Below the pieces are notes generated by a model, which was given only the letters and a program-made list of their open reading frames with translations, was not told the origin of the DNA and did not search any database. Shown here piece after piece: positions 18,901-27,275 of a DNA stretch of 64,000 bases (within the stretch, counting starts at the first letter, position 1; the number at the start of each line of letters is the position of its first letter). Source of the DNA: Armatimonadota bacterium (GTDB taxonomy: Bacteria > Armatimonadota > Chthonomonadetes > Chthonomonadales > Chthonomonadaceae); NCBI GenBank assembly GCA_028871815.1, contig JAGWMJ010000002.1:186001-250000 (forward strand), written 5' to 3'. The position numbers and the translations under genes were made by a program.

Positions 18901-19112
18901 TGAGCGTGACCGTAATGGCGAACGGCCGCACCGTTGCCCAGGTGGCTCCGGGGCGGGCCGTTCTTGCAGGCAGTAACGACACAACGTGGAACGGCCGGGA
19001 TAGTGCAGGTCGCACCCTGCCTGCCGGTCTCTACATGGTCCAGATCAGCGCCGTCACCAGTGACGGTCAGGTCGCCCGCACCGTTGCGCCCATGGTAATC
19101 ACCGGTCGGTGA
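15975..19112 (+). CDS. Exported subtilisin-like serine protease (S8) with shared C-terminal module
   Basis: 1045 residues from the ATG at 15975, preceded by AAAGGAG (11-base gap). An ATG 24 bases earlier is open, but the Shine-Dalgarno lies inside that extension. There is a signal peptide, then a short propeptide-like region. The catalytic triad is visible: Asp in WIDSGYD (about residue 157), His in DHGVSTSG (about 193) and Ser in GTSFAAPH (about 371). The oxyanion Asn is probably in VNMSYG or AAAGND. The His motif departs from the usual GHGTHVAG: the second conserved His is replaced. The protease domain ends near 430, followed by an Ig-like linker. From about residue 549 to the end is the module also found in two neighbours (GWNLIGDPFNYVVPF; FlgD-like end). 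A probable role is processing surface proteins or degrading external protein. Confidence 0.9.
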   Translation: MKRAQQSARWAWAPLAAAVFGLSIMAAYSQTQPNTVPGEIILYMQPGTPQDTVNTVAASVSPLSVTPLLMKDCYVIWLPTNRQTPAETSSAVATLKQFPSVRYADISHLYTLYGQSSGDIPNDPDYAPDQWDMPLINMPQAWALEKGAPNVNVGWIDSGYDLTHVDTKGQFLPDSYDTADNSTNINADAGADHGVSTSGIAIALTNNGIGAAGIDWENIKCLGIKAHKIGAPAESVDTPGILSGYAYILSRVQQDHIVAVNMSYGYSGGDPSNTNDPQYQGILALVNAGVAMIAAAGNDGIEDSGTNLPAAYPFVVSVSAIGPTKALAYYSSYGKVELAAPGGSQITGPNDPNGCFVLKQGSLYAFEQGTSFAAPHVTAVTALLMSIPGVTAAKAIKVMEETANSTGLGTLPDAHFGYGILDAYAALNKVAVQASIVNPQGVDPATGLPTDLSNTAPPVATFKPRLTFSLVNVAPANVTITIDGTPAPASDIQNATFVGDSTSANPNYTMQIRHQFPLSAPFQHTITVTGVGVGGGATVTASRIITLTPHVFLPGTSLVSIPYFESAADSPTGAFRQPKQLLGSSSGLARWVTLPTSTGNAGQYATYGPGASGENPAYSSFTPPDVTTTIDQAEALGLPTDVRPLGLGYFLQSPASIEVDTNGKTYDNRPIVIPLHEGWNLIGDPFNYVVPFNALQVQMADGSRVSIGSAADQGSILPDIYTLSNGSYTFATLPGGSLLPWQGHWVYVYPKNPASPSLAPTISLVVPPTAQAGSGTGNAVVLHPQTAGQTLGAPVSTGWKLQLDATSGTLHDANNFIGMSGQATVGRDITKVPKPPMLSPNVTLGVLRPNDGSALYAQDLEPFGAAHTWNVIVSSTQKNATVTVTWPNIQSVPRSYSLLLTDKTSGDQVQMRHAGSYQFNTGPQAASRTFTITAAPVAPGAPMAITSVFVDPARMVNGRSVGLYDIRYNLTRAAQVSVTVMANGRTVAQVAPGRAVLAGSNDTTWNGRDSAGRTLPAGLYMVQISAVTSDGQVARTVAPMVITGR

Positions 19113-19130
19113 GCGTAGCCGAACTACCGG

Positions 19131-19169
19131 CAGCCTGCAGATGGAGCGGTTTGCGCCATCTGCAGGCTG
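19131..19169 (+). other. Perfect 14-bp hairpin between exoprotein genes
   Basis: CAGCCTGCAGATGG (19131-19144), 11-base loop, CCATCTGCAGGCTG (19156-19169), 19 bases after the subtilase stop. Only two T residues follow the stem, so a Rho-independent terminator is not clear. The sequence is unrelated to the other hairpins in this block. Confidence 0.8.
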
Positions 19170-19305
19170 TTGAATACGTCGACAAGGCAATAAGCGCGAT
19201 ATTAGTAGAGAATCCGCAACCCAGCGGCCAAACGAAACTGCGATGTGCGGCGAATCCCCCGGCCGCGCAGTGCATTGGATGCAATTCGAGAGGGAGGCGT
19301 TCCTG

Positions 19306-22300
19306 ATGGAGCGATTTCAACGGATATTCGGAAACCGCATGACTCTTGCAGCAGCCGTGTTGGCTGTTGCAGCGCTGATCGGAATTTGCCCGGTCGCCGG
19401 AGCTCAAAGCGGCGGGGGCGGAGGCGGCGGCGGCGGAACTGTAACGGTGCCCTCAGCAGTGCTGACGAACGGCAACGTCACGCTGACGCTGAATGGTGAT
19501 GGCTCATTCGGCCTGACGACCACCGCATCGAATAGCAGCGACCCGAGCAATACGCTGATGGTTGCTGAAGGCGCCACACTTACCGGCAGTCTGTTCCATA
19601 TCGGCGGCTCGTTTCTCTATCTGCGCATAGATGGCGGCCTGGACAACTTTTTTGCCACCAACAACTCCGGCTGGGACGATGTGTTTGGTAGCGGCTCCGC
19701 CTTTGCCGGCACTACCGGCAGTGGTGGTGGCGGCGGAACCGGAGCCGGCGGAACCGGTGGAACCGGCGGCACAGGCACCACAACCCTGGCGGGTGCCTGG
19801 ATCGAACCGCCGAGCGTTATCGGTAACCATATCGAAGCCGTTTACGGCACCAATCCCCAGCTTTTCACGACTACCAAGAACGGTACCACCACGTATACCG
19901 TGGGCTACCTGCTGCAAGTAAGTTTTATCGGCAATATCATCCACGACACCGCGCGCTTTCAATTCACCGTCAAGAATCTTGATCCCGGCAATGCGCATCA
20001 GGTAGCCATGGATTTTGTTCAGGACGTGCATGTTCTGCCGTCCCCGACCACTGTCACGAACGCCAGCGCGCCGGACGGCCCACTGATCGTACCGGGGCAG
20101 CCATACCTGCATCACGAAACGGAGTTCTACGCGTCGCAGATTCCTCAGTACTGGCAGGCGTTTCACCTGATAACACCGGCAACCTCGACCACGCCCGAGA
20201 CGCTGCACTCCCTGATGGGGACCCTTCGTCCGACGAACTCGTTCGAAACGGATCCGACCCCTCCAACCCGGTTCGCCTATGGCCGGAGTGACCGCCTGAA
20301 CGGCGAGGACCTCGCCTGCCTCAGTTCGTTCACCGGCCTGGCTGGACCATTCGACTGCATCTGGAACTTCACGCCGGATCCCAGCATTGTGTTGGATCAG
20401 ACCTCGGCGAGCCCGCTTGGTCCAACCGACGCATCCGTGGCGCTCTACTGGGACCCCAGCGCAATAGCTCCGGGGGGCACCCAAACGTACGTAACCTATA
20501 TGGGTCAGGCCGATGCCACGAGTGATTTCGGACAGCCGATGTCGCTCAGCGTAAGTGGCCCGATCGCTCTTAGCCTCGTTAACAACGTCAGCAATCCGTC
20601 GCTGGGCCCGCAAGTGACGCCCAATCCGTTTCTGGTCACGGCATACGTGCAGAACCTTACCGACCTTCTTAACAGCACCGGTGTGGACGAAGGTCCTGTG
20701 AATGTGTTCATCAATCCCGGTCCCGGCCTGCAGTTGGCCAACGGTGATCAGGCGAGCCAGACCATATCCTCTCTCGGACCCGGTACGGAGGGCGTTGTGA
20801 GTTGGCATCTCCAGCCAACAGGCGCGCAAGGCGGCAGCCTCACCTATTCGGTTACCGCGACGCCAAGCCTCGGCAACGGAAAGATCGTGCAGCGATCCGT
20901 ACTGGTGCCTTCACCGCAGCAGTTCACTCTGGTAGGCAACAGCCTTGCCAAGGGCCTGTTCCAGATGGTCTCGATTCCTGAGGCCACGGGAACCACGCTG
21001 CCATCAACCATCCTGTTTCCAGGGATAGCCGCCAATCCGCCGCTGTTCGACCTGGTTCGCTTCGATACACCTTCCGGCAACTACCTGCCGGTCAACAGTT
21101 TCGTGCCCGGTCAGGCGTACTGGATTCGCAGTCGACTGCCGCAGAACCATACGGTAACCATCAACGTGGCGCAGTATCCGCCACTACCTGGTCAAACGCA
21201 GCCGAATAACCAGACGTACAAGATGCAGTATGGTCAGGGCTGGAATCAGATCGGGAACCCCTATGTGTACCCGATACGTTTTTCCGAGATCCAGGTCTTC
21301 GATCCGTCCACGGTGACGCTGGTAAACATGGCGGAGGCTGCAGACAGCATCCATCAGTGGGTCGTGCCGGTTGTCTACCCGTACAATACATCGGATCCCA
21401 ATCCGGCCAACTGGCACTATGACCTGGTCGATAACTTTGGCTTCGACATGCAGCCGTTCACGGGCTACTGGCTTTACGTCAACAAGCCCGGCCTCGACTT
21501 CATCTACAACGGTGTGGATACACCTGGAGCCGGCATTATCACGCAGGCCGCCCTGCTGGGCTCCAGCCTCGGCGCCACTCTCGGACGCGACAAGATGACC
21601 AACTGGAGGCAGCAACTGTCTGCCCGTGGCGCCGACTCCAGTGACACCGTGAACTATATCGGCGTGGCGCCAAACGCCACGGACCGAGCCGACATCTACA
21701 AGTATCCGAAGCCGCCCGTCCTGGCGCAGCACGTTGCTCTGGATATCGTGCACAACAGTTGGGGCGCAGCGGGACAGAGATTTGCGCAGGACTTGCGATC
21801 ACCAATGCTCACCAAGAAGGTATGGAACCTCATGGTGCACAGCAGCGGTCCTACGCAGCCCGTCACAATCTCATGGCCCGGTATCGCGTCATCCGTTCCG
21901 CGCGGATGGTCGCTCGAGCTAGTGGATACAACCACCGGCGCTCAGCGCAACATGCGCAGCAGCTCCAGCTATACCGTAACGACCAACCAGAACGGAATGC
22001 AGCCGCTCGAGATTGTCGCCACACCTACAACGGCGAATGGCGCCGTTTCGATTACGTCGTTCGACGTTACCAGCGGGCCACGCTCCGGCCGCGCGGCCCT
22101 GGCCGGCTCGGTGCAGATCCACTACGCGATGACGCGGGCGACACAGGCGCAGATCACCATCAAGTCCAGCGCTGGCCGCACCATTCGCACCCTGGAAGCT
22201 ACCACACGGGCGGTTGCTGCCGGTGGGGTTGCCACTGGCGATGCCGTCTGGGATCTGCGGGATAATCGTGGCGTATCGGTGCCACCGGGCCTCTATAACG

Positions 22301-22371
22301 TAGAGCTGCAGGCGCTGGCCTCCGATGGGTCGCTCACTCGCCAGATTCGGCCATATCTGGTAGTTCGTTAA
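19306..22371 (+). CDS. Exported Gly-rich protein with shared C-terminal module
   Basis: 1021 residues from the ATG at 19306, which has GGGAGG eight bases upstream; an ATG 63 bases earlier lacks a site and would bury the signal peptide. The signal peptide ends near CPVAGA and is followed by a run of glycines. Residues about 45-500 form a beta-rich domain with no family I recognise, interrupted by a GGTGAGGTGGTGG tract. It contains conserved-looking segments such as FQFTVKNLDPGNAHQVAMD, which suggests a galactose-mutarotase or lectin-like sandwich, but I cannot assign it. From about residue 538 comes the module shared with the 1963-residue protein and the subtilase (GWNQIGNPYVYPIRF; FlgD-like closing domain GLYNVELQALASDG). 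Probably extracellular or surface-bound. Confidence 0.85.
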   Translation: MERFQRIFGNRMTLAAAVLAVAALIGICPVAGAQSGGGGGGGGGTVTVPSAVLTNGNVTLTLNGDGSFGLTTTASNSSDPSNTLMVAEGATLTGSLFHIGGSFLYLRIDGGLDNFFATNNSGWDDVFGSGSAFAGTTGSGGGGGTGAGGTGGTGGTGTTTLAGAWIEPPSVIGNHIEAVYGTNPQLFTTTKNGTTTYTVGYLLQVSFIGNIIHDTARFQFTVKNLDPGNAHQVAMDFVQDVHVLPSPTTVTNASAPDGPLIVPGQPYLHHETEFYASQIPQYWQAFHLITPATSTTPETLHSLMGTLRPTNSFETDPTPPTRFAYGRSDRLNGEDLACLSSFTGLAGPFDCIWNFTPDPSIVLDQTSASPLGPTDASVALYWDPSAIAPGGTQTYVTYMGQADATSDFGQPMSLSVSGPIALSLVNNVSNPSLGPQVTPNPFLVTAYVQNLTDLLNSTGVDEGPVNVFINPGPGLQLANGDQASQTISSLGPGTEGVVSWHLQPTGAQGGSLTYSVTATPSLGNGKIVQRSVLVPSPQQFTLVGNSLAKGLFQMVSIPEATGTTLPSTILFPGIAANPPLFDLVRFDTPSGNYLPVNSFVPGQAYWIRSRLPQNHTVTINVAQYPPLPGQTQPNNQTYKMQYGQGWNQIGNPYVYPIRFSEIQVFDPSTVTLVNMAEAADSIHQWVVPVVYPYNTSDPNPANWHYDLVDNFGFDMQPFTGYWLYVNKPGLDFIYNGVDTPGAGIITQAALLGSSLGATLGRDKMTNWRQQLSARGADSSDTVNYIGVAPNATDRADIYKYPKPPVLAQHVALDIVHNSWGAAGQRFAQDLRSPMLTKKVWNLMVHSSGPTQPVTISWPGIASSVPRGWSLELVDTTTGAQRNMRSSSSYTVTTNQNGMQPLEIVATPTTANGAVSITSFDVTSGPRSGRAALAGSVQIHYAMTRATQAQITIKSSAGRTIRTLEATTRAVAAGGVATGDAVWDLRDNRGVSVPPGLYNVELQALASDGSLTRQIRPYLVVR

Positions 22372-22390
22372 CCCTCCGCACAACGTCCCT

Positions 22391-22426
22391 ATATGCAGGA
22401 GCGCCTCCGACGGCGCTCCTGCATAT
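22391..22426 (+). other. Perfect 15-bp hairpin between exoprotein genes
   Basis: ATATGCAGGAGCGCC (22391-22405), six-base loop, GGCGCTCCTGCATAT (22412-22426), located 20 bases after one stop and 17 bases before the next start. This is the strongest stem in the block. There is no T-run. The Shine-Dalgarno of the next gene (GGGGGA, 22434-22439) lies just outside the stem. Confidence 0.85.
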
Positions 22427-22443
22427 CCGGTATGGGGGATAAC

Positions 22444-23073
22444 ATGACGCTCAAAATCGGCCGCGGGCTCTCCATTTGCGCGGCGGCAATTGGACTACTG
22501 TTGCTCGTGACACCCGGCGCGCAGGCACAAAAGTCAGGACGAGTTGGATCGCATGCGGCGAAGCTCAGGGTGATGGTGATGCCGCTCGACACGGATAACG
22601 CCGACGCAGCCGAGTTGTCGGATACTATCTCGTCCGTGGAAGTGAGCCGGCTTCGGCTCACGCACAGGTTCCAACCGTCGATCTTCACCGCTGGTCTGCC
22701 GTCGATCCGTCGCGCCATACTGGAAGGGACGCTCACGGCGGCGGATACTTCTGCGCCGTGGAACGATGACGTCAAGCTGAAGAAACTTGCCGCCTATCTG
22801 ACCGCCGACGGTGCGCTGGTAGTTGCGTTAAGCGACTACAGCTACGACCCCGACAAGCACCAGGTGAGCCTGATCATGTCGGCGCGTTTAGTCACCTATC
22901 AGGGTAAGAAGCCCGTGGCGAAAACGGGTGCGGAAAGCATGTCAACAGCCGCTGGCGCCGTACACTCGCCAGACGATGTGCTGGCGGTGGTAGCCACTGC
23001 CCGGGCACTTACCGACAAGCTGATGACCGACGTGTTGAAGCCAACCAAGCCGAAGGCTGCCCCGGTCAAGTAG
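22444..23073 (+). CDS. Small exported protein of unknown function (possibly CsgG/LpoB-like)
   Basis: 209 residues from the ATG at 22444; GGGGGA is four bases upstream, and an in-frame ATG at 22393 would start inside the hairpin. The signal peptide is clear (ICAAAIGLLLLVTPGAQAQ). The mature part begins with KLRVMVMPLD, a beta strand typical of the CsgG/LpoB-like fold, and later has LTADGALVVALSDYSYD, matching the strand pair in that fold where the family reads as 'is this species present'. An alternating strand (QVSLIMSARLVTYQGK) follows, and the C-terminus is a Lys/Pro/Ala tail. No conserved catalytic motif is visible. Sitting between the exoproteins and the outer-membrane barrel, it may be a periplasmic helper, but that is guesswork. 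Confidence 0.7.
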   Translation: MTLKIGRGLSICAAAIGLLLLVTPGAQAQKSGRVGSHAAKLRVMVMPLDTDNADAAELSDTISSVEVSRLRLTHRFQPSIFTAGLPSIRRAILEGTLTAADTSAPWNDDVKLKKLAAYLTADGALVVALSDYSYDPDKHQVSLIMSARLVTYQGKKPVAKTGAESMSTAAGAVHSPDDVLAVVATARALTDKLMTDVLKPTKPKAAPVK

Positions 23074-23117
23074 TCGCAGCCGGCGTCGCGTGCGCACGCC
23101 AATATCGAACTCGTGAC

Positions 23118-23144
23118 GGACGCGACCCTCCAGCGGGTCGGTCC
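23118..23144 (+). other. Hairpin just upstream of the barrel gene
   Basis: GGACGCGACCC (23118-23128), six-base loop, GGGTCGGTCC (23135-23144), with one bulged G in the left arm. It ends 13 bases before the ATG at 23158, so it could affect translation initiation. No Shine-Dalgarno is visible between the stem and the ATG. Confidence 0.65.
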
Positions 23145-23157
23145 GCGCATCAACCCT

Positions 23158-25125
23158 ATGAAAATCGTAACGGCGGCTGCACTGTTTGTGTTGATCGGGC
23201 TATTCGCCGCACACAGCGCCGTGGCAGCGCCGGGAGCTCCTAACGGCATCACGCTGCGCGCGACGCGAACCGCGCTGCTGGCCGACGGTAAGTCGTTCAC
23301 CGACATCATTGCGCAGGTTTACGATAGCTCCGGTTCACCGGCGAACTACGTCAACGTACAGTTTCAGACCACCAGCGGCACCCTCTCGGAGCCGGTGGTG
23401 CAGACTTTCGCCGGTGTTGCGCGAGTTCGCCTTACCAGCTCCCCGGTCGCGGGCGTAGCGCACGTGACCGCATTTACGGCGGGCGCGGCAAGCGCGACAC
23501 TCGACGTGGTTTTCACAAACGATCCTGAAGCCACATTCGCTGGCAATACCTATATATCGGTCTCTGCCAAAGGCTACCTGGCATATAGCGCCACGGATCG
23601 CGCCATTGAAGCCCTGGGAGCGCCGGCTAAAGCCAGGTTAACCTATCGGAATCTGGATCTCACCGCAGATCGTATTCAGTTGCGATGTGATGACCTGATC
23701 GTTCGCGCACAGGATAACGTCACGCTGAAGCGCGCGGGCAAGGCGGTCAAACTTACGCGCCTGTACTACAGCATCCCTCAAGGGCTCGGGTATGGTATCG
23801 CTGTGCTCGGCGGGCGGCTCCAGCCAGTGCAAATCGCGGGCCAGCCGCCGGTGCTTTCTCCCAGCCCTACGCCGATTCCCAGCACATATCTGAACCTGCC
23901 GCAGTTGCAGGTGAAGCTGGTTGTGGTGGCGCGCGGCATCACATTCTTCCCGGGCGACCGGCTGCAGTTTCAACGGCCGCAGTTCTACCAGGACCAGGTC
24001 CGGATACTCAGCCTGCCGTACTACGAGTTGGCGCTCAACTCGCGCCAGCTGTTCTCCGATCAGTTCGTGAGTGTTGGCACCAATGGCTTCGGCCTCGAAT
24101 TACCGCTCTACTACAACCTCACGCCAACCTCCAACGGCATCCTGTATATCCGACACCAGCAGCAATTGGGTCGTAGCTACTACGCCACTCAGCCGGGCTG
24201 GGCCCTTGACCTCATTCAGGGATACTCATCGCGTGGCGGTCAACAGTATCAGGGCTCGGTGGGCTTTACAGGTTTGACCCGTGGCGACTGGGGATTTCAG
24301 TGGAACCACAATCAAGAGTTCAACGCCGCCACGCAGGGGTCGCTCGATCTGGAATTCCCCAACCATAACAGCATGTTCTTTTCGAGCAGCCTTACGCAGG
24401 ATTTTCACCAGCTGCGCTGGGGGCTCAATTTCGGTTCCGGCACCACGTTTATCGCGCCGACGGAGGCAACATACCGGACCGATATGTTCGCGGAAACACA
24501 GCCGAAGCCTCTGGCAGGCTCACGATCGCTGCTCTACACGCTGGGCACCACGTTTTCCGATGGCCACGTGCTGGCCGGAACCGGCGTGCAGTCGTTTGGT
24601 GAGACGTCGGAAGGCGTGAACCTGCGCGTCTTTTCACATCCGCTTTTGCTCGGCTCGCGTACCTCCCTCAACGACTCGTTCTCAGTGGGTCAGTCATTCG
24701 GCAGCGGCGGCACGTCCGGCTTTACCGGCCTTGCCACGCTGGGCCTCGATCAAACGTTCAAGGGCGGCGGCACCATGACGCTCACCTACGACTTTGTGAC
24801 GCAGCCATCCGGATTGTTCAATACCGATGGGCATCACCGGGTTGGGGCAACCTACAACTTTGCCACAGGCAAGCGGGTACAGGCGCTGCTGGTTGCCAGC
24901 ACCTATCTGGATGCCGCCGATTCCAGCGTGCTCGGCGACTTCATCTACCGGATCGATCCAAATTACCGGCTGCTCTTCTCCGCTACGATGCAGCGTTTTG
25001 AGGGTGAGACGTACAACGATGTTGAGTTCACATTCGGGCGCCGGATTGGCGCGCGGGAGCTTGAACTCACCTACTCAACGTTCCTGAAGCGGGTTTCCGT
25101 AAACTTTACAGCCACCAGCTTCTAG
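23158..25125 (+). CDS. LptD/OstA-like outer-membrane beta-barrel with N-terminal Big_1-like Ig domain
   Basis: 655 residues from the ATG at 23158, which gives a normal signal peptide (cleavage near HSAVAA); a GTG 45 bases earlier is open. Residues about 28-120 look like a bacterial Ig-like (Big_1/invasin) domain: [25 protein letters not shown], with the alternation typical of that fold. Residues 125-210 resemble an OstA/LptA-type segment ([20 protein letters not shown]). From about 260 onward the sequence alternates in the manner of an LptD C-terminal barrel, beginning with [12 protein letters not shown], and the final residue is Phe, as in BAM-inserted barrels. The true LptD is usually paired with LptA/B/C genes, which are not here. 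The protein may be an LptD paralogue serving the upstream exoproteins. The last codon overlaps the leuD stop on the other strand. Confidence 0.75.
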   Translation: MKIVTAAALFVLIGLFAAHSAVAAPGAPNGITLRATRTALLADGKSFTDIIAQVYDSSGSPANYVNVQFQTTSGTLSEPVVQTFAGVARVRLTSSPVAGVAHVTAFTAGAASATLDVVFTNDPEATFAGNTYISVSAKGYLAYSATDRAIEALGAPAKARLTYRNLDLTADRIQLRCDDLIVRAQDNVTLKRAGKAVKLTRLYYSIPQGLGYGIAVLGGRLQPVQIAGQPPVLSPSPTPIPSTYLNLPQLQVKLVVVARGITFFPGDRLQFQRPQFYQDQVRILSLPYYELALNSRQLFSDQFVSVGTNGFGLELPLYYNLTPTSNGILYIRHQQQLGRSYYATQPGWALDLIQGYSSRGGQQYQGSVGFTGLTRGDWGFQWNHNQEFNAATQGSLDLEFPNHNSMFFSSSLTQDFHQLRWGLNFGSGTTFIAPTEATYRTDMFAETQPKPLAGSRSLLYTLGTTFSDGHVLAGTGVQSFGETSEGVNLRVFSHPLLLGSRTSLNDSFSVGQSFGSGGTSGFTGLATLGLDQTFKGGGTMTLTYDFVTQPSGLFNTDGHHRVGATYNFATGKRVQALLVASTYLDAADSSVLGDFIYRIDPNYRLLFSATMQRFEGETYNDVEFTFGRRIGARELELTYSTFLKRVSVNFTATSF

Positions 25126-25766
25126 TGCCTGCGAGGTTGGCTGCGGGCAGAGCCTCCATCCGCTGCGTGCGGGAGCCACGCTGGCCGGCGGGCCTCATAC
25201 TGCGCAATCTCATCGGTGTGCTCCAGCGTGAGCGCGATCTCGTCCAGGGCGTTCATCAGGCAGTGGCGTCGAAATGGGTCCACGGTGAATGTGGTGTGGA
25301 GCCCATCGGCATCCACAATACACTCGTGTTCAAGATCTACCGTTGCCACGTATCCACCGGCAGCGCCGGTCTTCTTTGCGAGCTCCTCAACACGCTCCTC
25401 GGGCAGGATTACCGGCAGTAAGCCGGTCTTGAAGCAGTTGTTGTAGAAGATGTCGGCGAACGAGGGGGCGATGATTGCGCGGATTCCATAGTCGCGGAGC
25501 GCCCATGGAGCATGTTCACGCGAAGAGCCGCAGCCGAAGTTGCGTCCCGTTACCAGGATGGAAGCGCCCGCGAATTTCGGCTGGTTCAACTCGAAGTCCG
25601 GATTCGGTGTACCGTCGTCCTTGTAACGCCAGTCGAAGAAGAGCACATCGCCAAAGCCTGTGCGTTCGATGCGCTTCAGGAACTGCTTCGGAATGATCTG
25701 GTCCGTGTCGATGTTCGATCGACACAGCGCGGCAACGGTTCCCTCCAACCTGCGAAACGTCTCCAA
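25122..25766 (-). CDS. leuD: 3-isopropylmalate dehydratase small subunit
   Basis: Partner of LeuC in leucine synthesis: isomerises 2-isopropylmalate to 3-isopropylmalate. 214 residues from the TTG at 25766, chosen because GGAGGAGG lies seven bases upstream and the next residues are the conserved LeuD N-terminus ([10 protein letters not shown]). A longer open frame begins at 25808. [17 protein letters not shown], the swivel-domain signature of LeuD, is near residue 70. The C-terminus is about 15 residues longer than in many LeuD proteins and is basic. The start lies 48 bases after the leuC stop. Its stop overlaps that of the barrel gene within a CTAG palindrome. Confident assignment. Confidence 0.95.
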   Translation of the reverse strand: METFRRLEGTVAALCRSNIDTDQIIPKQFLKRIERTGFGDVLFFDWRYKDDGTPNPDFELNQPKFAGASILVTGRNFGCGSSREHAPWALRDYGIRAIIAPSFADIFYNNCFKTGLLPVILPEERVEELAKKTGAAGGYVATVDLEHECIVDADGLHTTFTVDPFRRHCLMNALDEIALTLEHTDEIAQYEARRPAWLPHAADGGSARSQPRRH

Positions 25767-25814
25767 TACAGGTCCTCCTCCATTGCCGGACCCGGCGCCA
25801 TGGCCCAACGGAGT

Positions 25815-27218
25815 TTACGACAGGTAATCGCGCACATCCGTCAGCCTGCCCGCTAACGCTGCTGCCGCCGCCATTGCCGGGCTGCAAAGGTGCGTTCTTC
25901 CGCCCTTGCCCTGTCGGCCCTCATAGTTTCGGTTTGAGGTGCTGGCGCAGCGCTCGCCCGGCAGCAGGATATCATCGTTCATGCCCAGGCACATCGAGCA
26001 TCCGGCTTCCCTCCACTCAAACCCTGCATCCAGAAATGTGCGATCCAGCCCCTCGCGCTCCGCTTGCAGCCTTACAGGAGTTGAACCGGGTACCACAATC
26101 GCATGGATCCGCTGGTGAACCTTGTGCCCGCGAACCACCTCCGCCGCAGCCCGCAGGTCCTCGATCCTGCTGTTGGTGCACGATCCGATGAAAACGCGGT
26201 CGATCAAGAGCCTGTTCAGTGGCTCGCCACCTTCCAGGCCCATGTATGCAAGCGCTCTCGCCGCGGCCTGCCGCGCTCCTTCGTCGGCAAACTCCTCAGG
26301 TAGTGGTGCGGAACCTGTTATTGGCGCAGCCATCCCGGGATTTGTGCCCCAGGTAACGTAGGGTGCAAGTTGAGAAGTATCCATCTCAACGGTCCGGTCG
26401 TAAATGGCGCCCGCATCGGACGGCAGCCGCAGCCACGCCGCCGAGGCTTCTTCCCAATGAGCGCCTGCGGGCGCCGCAGCTTTGTTCTTCAAGTAGGCCA
26501 AAGTTGCGCCGTCGGGCGCAACCATCCCCGCTCTGGCGCCGGCCTCGATGCTCATGTTGCAAACCGTCATGCGTCCTTCCATGCTCAAGCCGCGAATGGT
26601 GTCGCCGGTATACTCCACGACAAACCCCGAAGCGCCATCTGTGCCCAGCGCGGCAATAACGCTCAGCACCAGGTCCTTTGCAGTAGTGCCGCGTGGCAAA
26701 CCACCGTTCAGCCGCAGCTCCATGGTCTTCGGCATCTGCTGCGGCAGCGTCTGCGTGGCAAGTACGTGCTCTACCTCGCTGGTGCCGATTCCAAAAGCGA
26801 GTGCACCGAACGCGCCGTGCGTACTGGTGTGGCTGTCTCCACAAACGATGGTCATCCCCGGCTGCGTCATACCCATCTCAGGACCGATGACGTGCACAAC
26901 GCCTTGCAGCGGCGATCTCAGGTCGTGCAGAACGATTCCGGTTTCGCTGCAGTTTCGCTGCAGCGCCTCCAATTGCTGACGGGCCACGGCATCCACTACC
27001 GGGGCCAGCCGATCCCGCGTTGAAACGTTATGGTCCATCGTCGCCAGCGTCAAATCCGGGCGGCGTACGCTTCGTCCGGCCATGCGTAAGCCTTCGAATG
27101 CCTGGGGCGACGTGACTTCATGCACCAGGTGCAGGTCGATGAACAGCAGGTCGGGTTCACCTGCTGTGCGGCGCACAACGTGCGCATCCCAAATCTTCTC
27201 TAGTAGTGTTCTCGGCAT
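25815..27218 (-). CDS. leuC: 3-isopropylmalate dehydratase large subunit
   Basis: Catalytic aconitase-type subunit, 467 residues, normal length. The iron-sulfur cluster ligands are visible: Cys in [14 protein letters not shown] (near residue 346) and the pair in [12 protein letters not shown] (near residues 407-410). Other family segments are [19 protein letters not shown] at the N-terminus and [19 protein letters not shown] near residue 130. The enzyme works with LeuD encoded directly downstream. A TATACT at 27241-27246 on the minus strand is a possible -10 box, but no good -35 lies at the right distance. leuA and leuB are not in the window. Confidence 0.96.
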   Translation of the reverse strand: MPRTLLEKIWDAHVVRRTAGEPDLLFIDLHLVHEVTSPQAFEGLRMAGRSVRRPDLTLATMDHNVSTRDRLAPVVDAVARQQLEALQRNCSETGIVLHDLRSPLQGVVHVIGPEMGMTQPGMTIVCGDSHTSTHGAFGALAFGIGTSEVEHVLATQTLPQQMPKTMELRLNGGLPRGTTAKDLVLSVIAALGTDGASGFVVEYTGDTIRGLSMEGRMTVCNMSIEAGARAGMVAPDGATLAYLKNKAAAPAGAHWEEASAAWLRLPSDAGAIYDRTVEMDTSQLAPYVTWGTNPGMAAPITGSAPLPEEFADEGARQAAARALAYMGLEGGEPLNRLLIDRVFIGSCTNSRIEDLRAAAEVVRGHKVHQRIHAIVVPGSTPVRLQAEREGLDRTFLDAGFEWREAGCSMCLGMNDDILLPGERCASTSNRNYEGRQGKGGRTHLCSPAMAAAAALAGRLTDVRDYLS

Positions 27219-27275
27219 GCTTGCCAGTCCGCCTTGATGCAGTATAGCCGATTGTCGGATGACGGCCCGGCGAGG

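Noticed and set aside
19504-20829. Long open frame (441 codons) antisense to the Gly-rich exoprotein
   Set aside because: Mirror of the high-GC coding strand; no ribosome binding site, biased and non-protein-like composition, while the sense frame has a signal peptide and the shared module.
13165-22371. Type IX secretion C-terminal domain on the three exoproteins
   Set aside because: The final domain looks like the FlgD Ig fold, and no T9SS genes (por/spr) are in the window. I keep only the neutral description of a shared module.
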